Source: Pseudomonadota bacterium (GTDB lineage: Bacteria > Pseudomonadota > Gammaproteobacteria > Burkholderiales > Methylophilaceae). Taken from it: a stretch of 8,436 bases of DNA. This document shows, one piece after another, positions 6,593 to 8,436 of this stretch. The notes beneath the pieces were generated by a model that searched no databases, was not told the origin of the DNA, and was given only the letters and a program-made list of their open reading frames with translations. The DNA lies in the NCBI GenBank assembly GCA_029549705.1, contig JAKPIR010000251.1, positions 1-8,436 of the forward strand, in the 5' to 3' direction. The translations under genes were made by a program, and so were the position numbers. Every line of letters begins with the position of its first letter. Within the stretch, counting starts at the first letter, position 1.

Positions 6593-6625
6593 TATTGAAA
6601 TAAAAATAGGGGCTTATCGCCCCCA
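6593..6625 (-). terminator. Rho-independent terminator between pgk and pyk
   Basis: In the minus-strand RNA, GGGGC (6619-6623) pairs with GCCCC (6609-6613) around the loop GATAA. One G-U and one A-U pair extend this to seven pairs (6619-6625 with 6607-6613). ATTTTTATTT follows directly. This is a classical intrinsic terminator placed 25 bases after the pgk stop. Because it precedes pyk by only about 25 bases, pyk needs read-through or a promoter overlapping the hairpin. Confidence 0.8.
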
Positions 6626-6649
6626 TTCTTACCGCTGTCACTTCAGGGA

Positions 6650-7831
6650 CTAACTATTCGCGCGTTGCTCCAGAATTTCTACTGCGGGCAGAACCTTGCC
6701 TTCCAGAAACTCCAAGAATGCGCCGCCTGCTGTCGAAATATAGCTAACCTTATCGTAAATACCGTATTTCTGTATGGCCGCGATTGTGTCACCGCCGCCC
6801 GCAAGTGTAAATGCTTTTGTTTGAGCGATTGCATTGGCAATAGTTTTAGTTCCTTCACCAAATTGGTCAAATTCAAACACACCTACCGGCCCATTCCATA
6901 CCACTGTGCCTGCATTTTTAATAATCTCTACTAATTCGTTAGCAGATTTCGCGCCAATGTCAAAAATCATATCGTCTGCCGTTACAGAAGCTACGTCTTT
7001 TTTGACTGCAGGCTCATTAGCATCAAACTTTTTACCGCAGACGACATCCACTGCAATGGGCACAGCTGCACCACGCTGGCTCATTTTTTCCATCAGCGCT
7101 TTAGCAGTGGGCACCAAATCATGCTCACAAAGCGATTTACCAACCTCATGGCCTGCCGCCTTGAGGAAGGTATTGGCAATACCACCGCCTACCACAAGCT
7201 GATCGACTTTTTCTGAAAGACTTTCTAATACAGTCAGCTTAGTCGAAACCTTGCTACCGCCTACAATCGCCACCATCGGACGCGCTGGGCTTAGTAGCGC
7301 CTTGGTTAAGGCATCCAGTTCCTCTGTAAGCAAAATACCGGCGCATGCGGTAGGTGCAAATTTTGCAATGCCATGCGTGCTGGCCTCTGCACGATGTGCA
7401 GTACCAAACGCATCCATCACAAACACGTCACACAGTTTGGCATAAGCCTGTGCGGTTTCATCCTTGTTTTTTTTCTCGCCTACATTAAAACGGCAATTCT
7501 CCAGAAGTACCATTTCGCCATTGGCTACTTCGAATCCACCGGACATCCAGTCCTTGATTAAGCGTACAGGCTTGCCCAATTTGGCTGCAATCACGTCCGC
7601 AACAGGTTTTAATGAGTTTTCTTCTGAATAAACGCCTTCTTCCGGACGTCCCAGATGCGAAGTCACCATTACTTTTGCACCCTGCTTCAGTGCGTACTCA
7701 ATCGTCGGCATGGAAGCAGTGATACGCGCATCCGATGTCACTTTGCCATCAGCCACAGGCACGTTTAAGTCGGCGCGGATAAAGACGCGTTTGCCTGCTA
7801 AATCTAAATCGGTCATTTTGATAAATTGCAT
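6650..7831 (-). CDS. pgk: Phosphoglycerate kinase
   Basis: Transfers phosphate between 1,3-bisphosphoglycerate and ADP, giving 3-phosphoglycerate and ATP, in the cytoplasm. With the start at 7831 it has 393 residues, near the E. coli length (387). Motifs: RVFIRADLNVP at 15-25 (family signature), TSHLGRP near 57-63, DAFGTAHRAEASTHG, the domain hinge and ATP region GGSKVSTKLT (191-200), NGPVGVFE (313-320), GGGDTIAA (345-352) and STAGGAFLEFLEGKVLPA. Two ATGs are adjacent: 7834 is only three bases from the GGGAG Shine-Dalgarno, while 7831 is six bases away and aligns with the E. coli start (M-x-x-I-K-MTDLDLAGKR), so I prefer 7831. Upstream gap is separated by about 160 bases holding a palindromic element; downstream is a terminator. 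Confidence 0.97.
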   Translation of the reverse strand: MQFIKMTDLDLAGKRVFIRADLNVPVADGKVTSDARITASMPTIEYALKQGAKVMVTSHLGRPEEGVYSEENSLKPVADVIAAKLGKPVRLIKDWMSGGFEVANGEMVLLENCRFNVGEKKNKDETAQAYAKLCDVFVMDAFGTAHRAEASTHGIAKFAPTACAGILLTEELDALTKALLSPARPMVAIVGGSKVSTKLTVLESLSEKVDQLVVGGGIANTFLKAAGHEVGKSLCEHDLVPTAKALMEKMSQRGAAVPIAVDVVCGKKFDANEPAVKKDVASVTADDMIFDIGAKSANELVEIIKNAGTVVWNGPVGVFEFDQFGEGTKTIANAIAQTKAFTLAGGGDTIAAIQKYGIYDKVSYISTAGGAFLEFLEGKVLPAVEILEQRANS

Positions 7832-7867
7832 CATTTACTCCCTGAATGATTGTATTTACTAATCCAT

Positions 7868-7891
7868 GCTCACTCAAATAACTGAGCGAGC
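7868..7891. repeat. 9-bp stem-loop upstream of pgk
   Basis: GCTCACTCA (7868-7876) pairs with TGAGCGAGC (7883-7891) around a 6-base loop; one position is a G-U wobble in the minus-strand RNA and an A-C mismatch on the plus. No T-run follows, so it is not a typical terminator. It shares most of its right half with the outer arm of the larger palindrome, so the two folds exclude each other. It ends 37 bases before the pgk start. Confidence 0.5.
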
Positions 7892-7999
7892 GAGATGATA
7901 TGCATGGCGCACGGCGCGCAAGAAGCGGGGTGTACATGCAGTACATGAGCATTTCGAGCACCGTGCAACACAGCAGATTACTCGCGCAGCCAGTTATTT
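7876..7999. repeat. 124-bp palindromic element made of three concentric inverted repeats (gap-pgk spacer)
   Basis: Outer arms 7876-7894 and 7981-7999 match at 15 of 19 positions, including a perfect AAATAACTG/CAGTTATTT block at the ends. Middle arms GCACGGCGC (7909-7917) and GCACCGTGC (7958-7966) pair at 8 of 9, or 9 with a G-U wobble in the minus-strand RNA. Inner arms TGTAC (7931-7935) and GTACA (7941-7945) are perfect. All three share a centre at 7937.5-7938, and the segments between outer and middle arms are 14 bases on each side. The outer right arm includes the last codon and stop of gap. No ORF or transposase is inside. It could be a REP/MITE-like palindrome or a large RNA hairpin that tunes gap versus pgk mRNA levels. 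I do not recognise a named family. Confidence 0.65.
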
Positions 8000-8436
8000 A
8001 GCGATATGCTGTACTAGGCGCATGAGATTACATGTATATCCATATTCGTTGTCATACCAGCCAACCACCTTAACAAAGGTTGGGTCGAGCATGATACCTG
8101 CATCTTGATCAAATACTCCAGCCGCAGGGCTGCTACGAAAATCAGTAGATACTACTTTTTCGTCCGTATAGCCCAGCACGCCTTTTAATTCCCCTTCGGA
8201 TGCCTTTTTCATAGCTTCGCAAATCGCTTCGTAAGTAGTTTCCTTGTTAAGCTCTACGGTCAAGTCCACCACTGACACATCTGCAGAGGGCACACGTAAT
8301 GCCATGCCCGTGAGTTTTTTGTTGAGAGATGGAATCACTTTACCCACGGCCTTGGCTGCGCCGGTGCTGGAAGGAATAATGTTCTCGAATACGCTACGAC
8401 CACCGCGCCAGTCTTTCTTGGAGGGGCCATCTACTG
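7994..8436 (-). CDS. gap: Glyceraldehyde-3-phosphate dehydrogenase, C-terminal part (enters from right edge)
   Basis: About 147 codons of the C-terminal, catalytic-domain side are present; the NAD-binding domain and the catalytic cysteine lie beyond the right edge. The enzyme oxidises glyceraldehyde-3-phosphate to 1,3-bisphosphoglycerate with NAD(P) in the cytoplasm, the step before Pgk. The frame reads VDGPSKKDWRGGRSVFENIIPSS straight from the edge, then TGAAKAVGKVIPSLNKKLTGMALRVP, DVSVVDLTVEL, and the closing WYDNEYGY, whose Asn is the conserved nicotinamide contact. An internal GTG at 8345-8347 is not the start, because conserved family sequence continues upstream of it. The C-terminus ends HIAK, as is usual. 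Cofactor preference cannot be judged without the N-terminal domain. It is co-directional with pgk about 160 bases downstream. Confidence 0.96.
   Translation of the reverse strand, partial: VDGPSKKDWRGGRSVFENIIPSSTGAAKAVGKVIPSLNKKLTGMALRVPSADVSVVDLTVELNKETTYEAICEAMKKASEGELKGVLGYTDEKVVSTDFRSSPAAGVFDQDAGIMLDPTFVKVVGWYDNEYGYTCNLMRLVQHIAK

Noticed and set aside
7749..7961. 70-codon minus-strand frame overlapping the pgk start and gap-pgk spacer
   Set aside because: It lies mostly in the palindromic element and in another frame of pgk, with no family resemblance or suitable ribosome-binding site.

Overview
The window carries a central-carbon-metabolism locus of a proteobacterium, most likely a betaproteobacterial methylotroph of the Methylophilaceae (Methylotenera, Methylophilus or Methylobacillus-like). 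This is inferred from the moderate GC content, the close protein resemblance to beta/gammaproteobacterial enzymes, and the pairing of an Entner-Doudoroff dehydratase with glycolytic and gluconeogenic genes. The genus cannot be proven from the sequence alone. Base composition and codon use look even throughout, and I see no transposase, phage gene, CRISPR array, tRNA or rRNA.

Layout. The 5' end of edd (6-phosphogluconate dehydratase) runs leftward off the left edge. A 460-base divergent regulatory region separates it from a rightward operon, ppsA-ppsR: PEP synthase and the kinase/phosphorylase that switches it. A convergent gap follows, and then everything to the right edge is leftward. In transcription order this is gap (3' part only, entering from the right edge), pgk, pyk, a truncated purC remnant, and ppa (inorganic pyrophosphatase).

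How the genes fit together. gap, pgk and pyk form the lower glycolytic limb that turns glyceraldehyde-3-phosphate from KDPG cleavage into pyruvate. Edd feeds that route. PpsA runs the pyruvate-to-PEP step in the opposite direction from pyruvate kinase, and PpsR prevents a futile cycle by inactivating PpsA. Ppa removes pyrophosphate made by biosynthesis.

Most interesting points. (1) A roughly 124-bp element between gap and pgk is made of three nested inverted repeats sharing one centre; its outer arm covers the gap stop codon. It looks like a palindromic intergenic element or a large mRNA hairpin, and a second hairpin competes with its outer arm. (2) A purC remnant of about 49 recognisable codons sits downstream of pyk, about where many betaproteobacteria carry fba-purC; fba is absent, which suggests a past deletion. 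(3) A rho-independent terminator separates pgk from pyk, and pyk uses a TTG start. (4) The edd-ppsA region holds good sigma-70-like promoters on both strands, several palindromes, HexR-like and Cra-like sequences, and a possible 16-codon small ORF. No clearly new multi-gene system is visible; most genes here are ordinary housekeeping genes.
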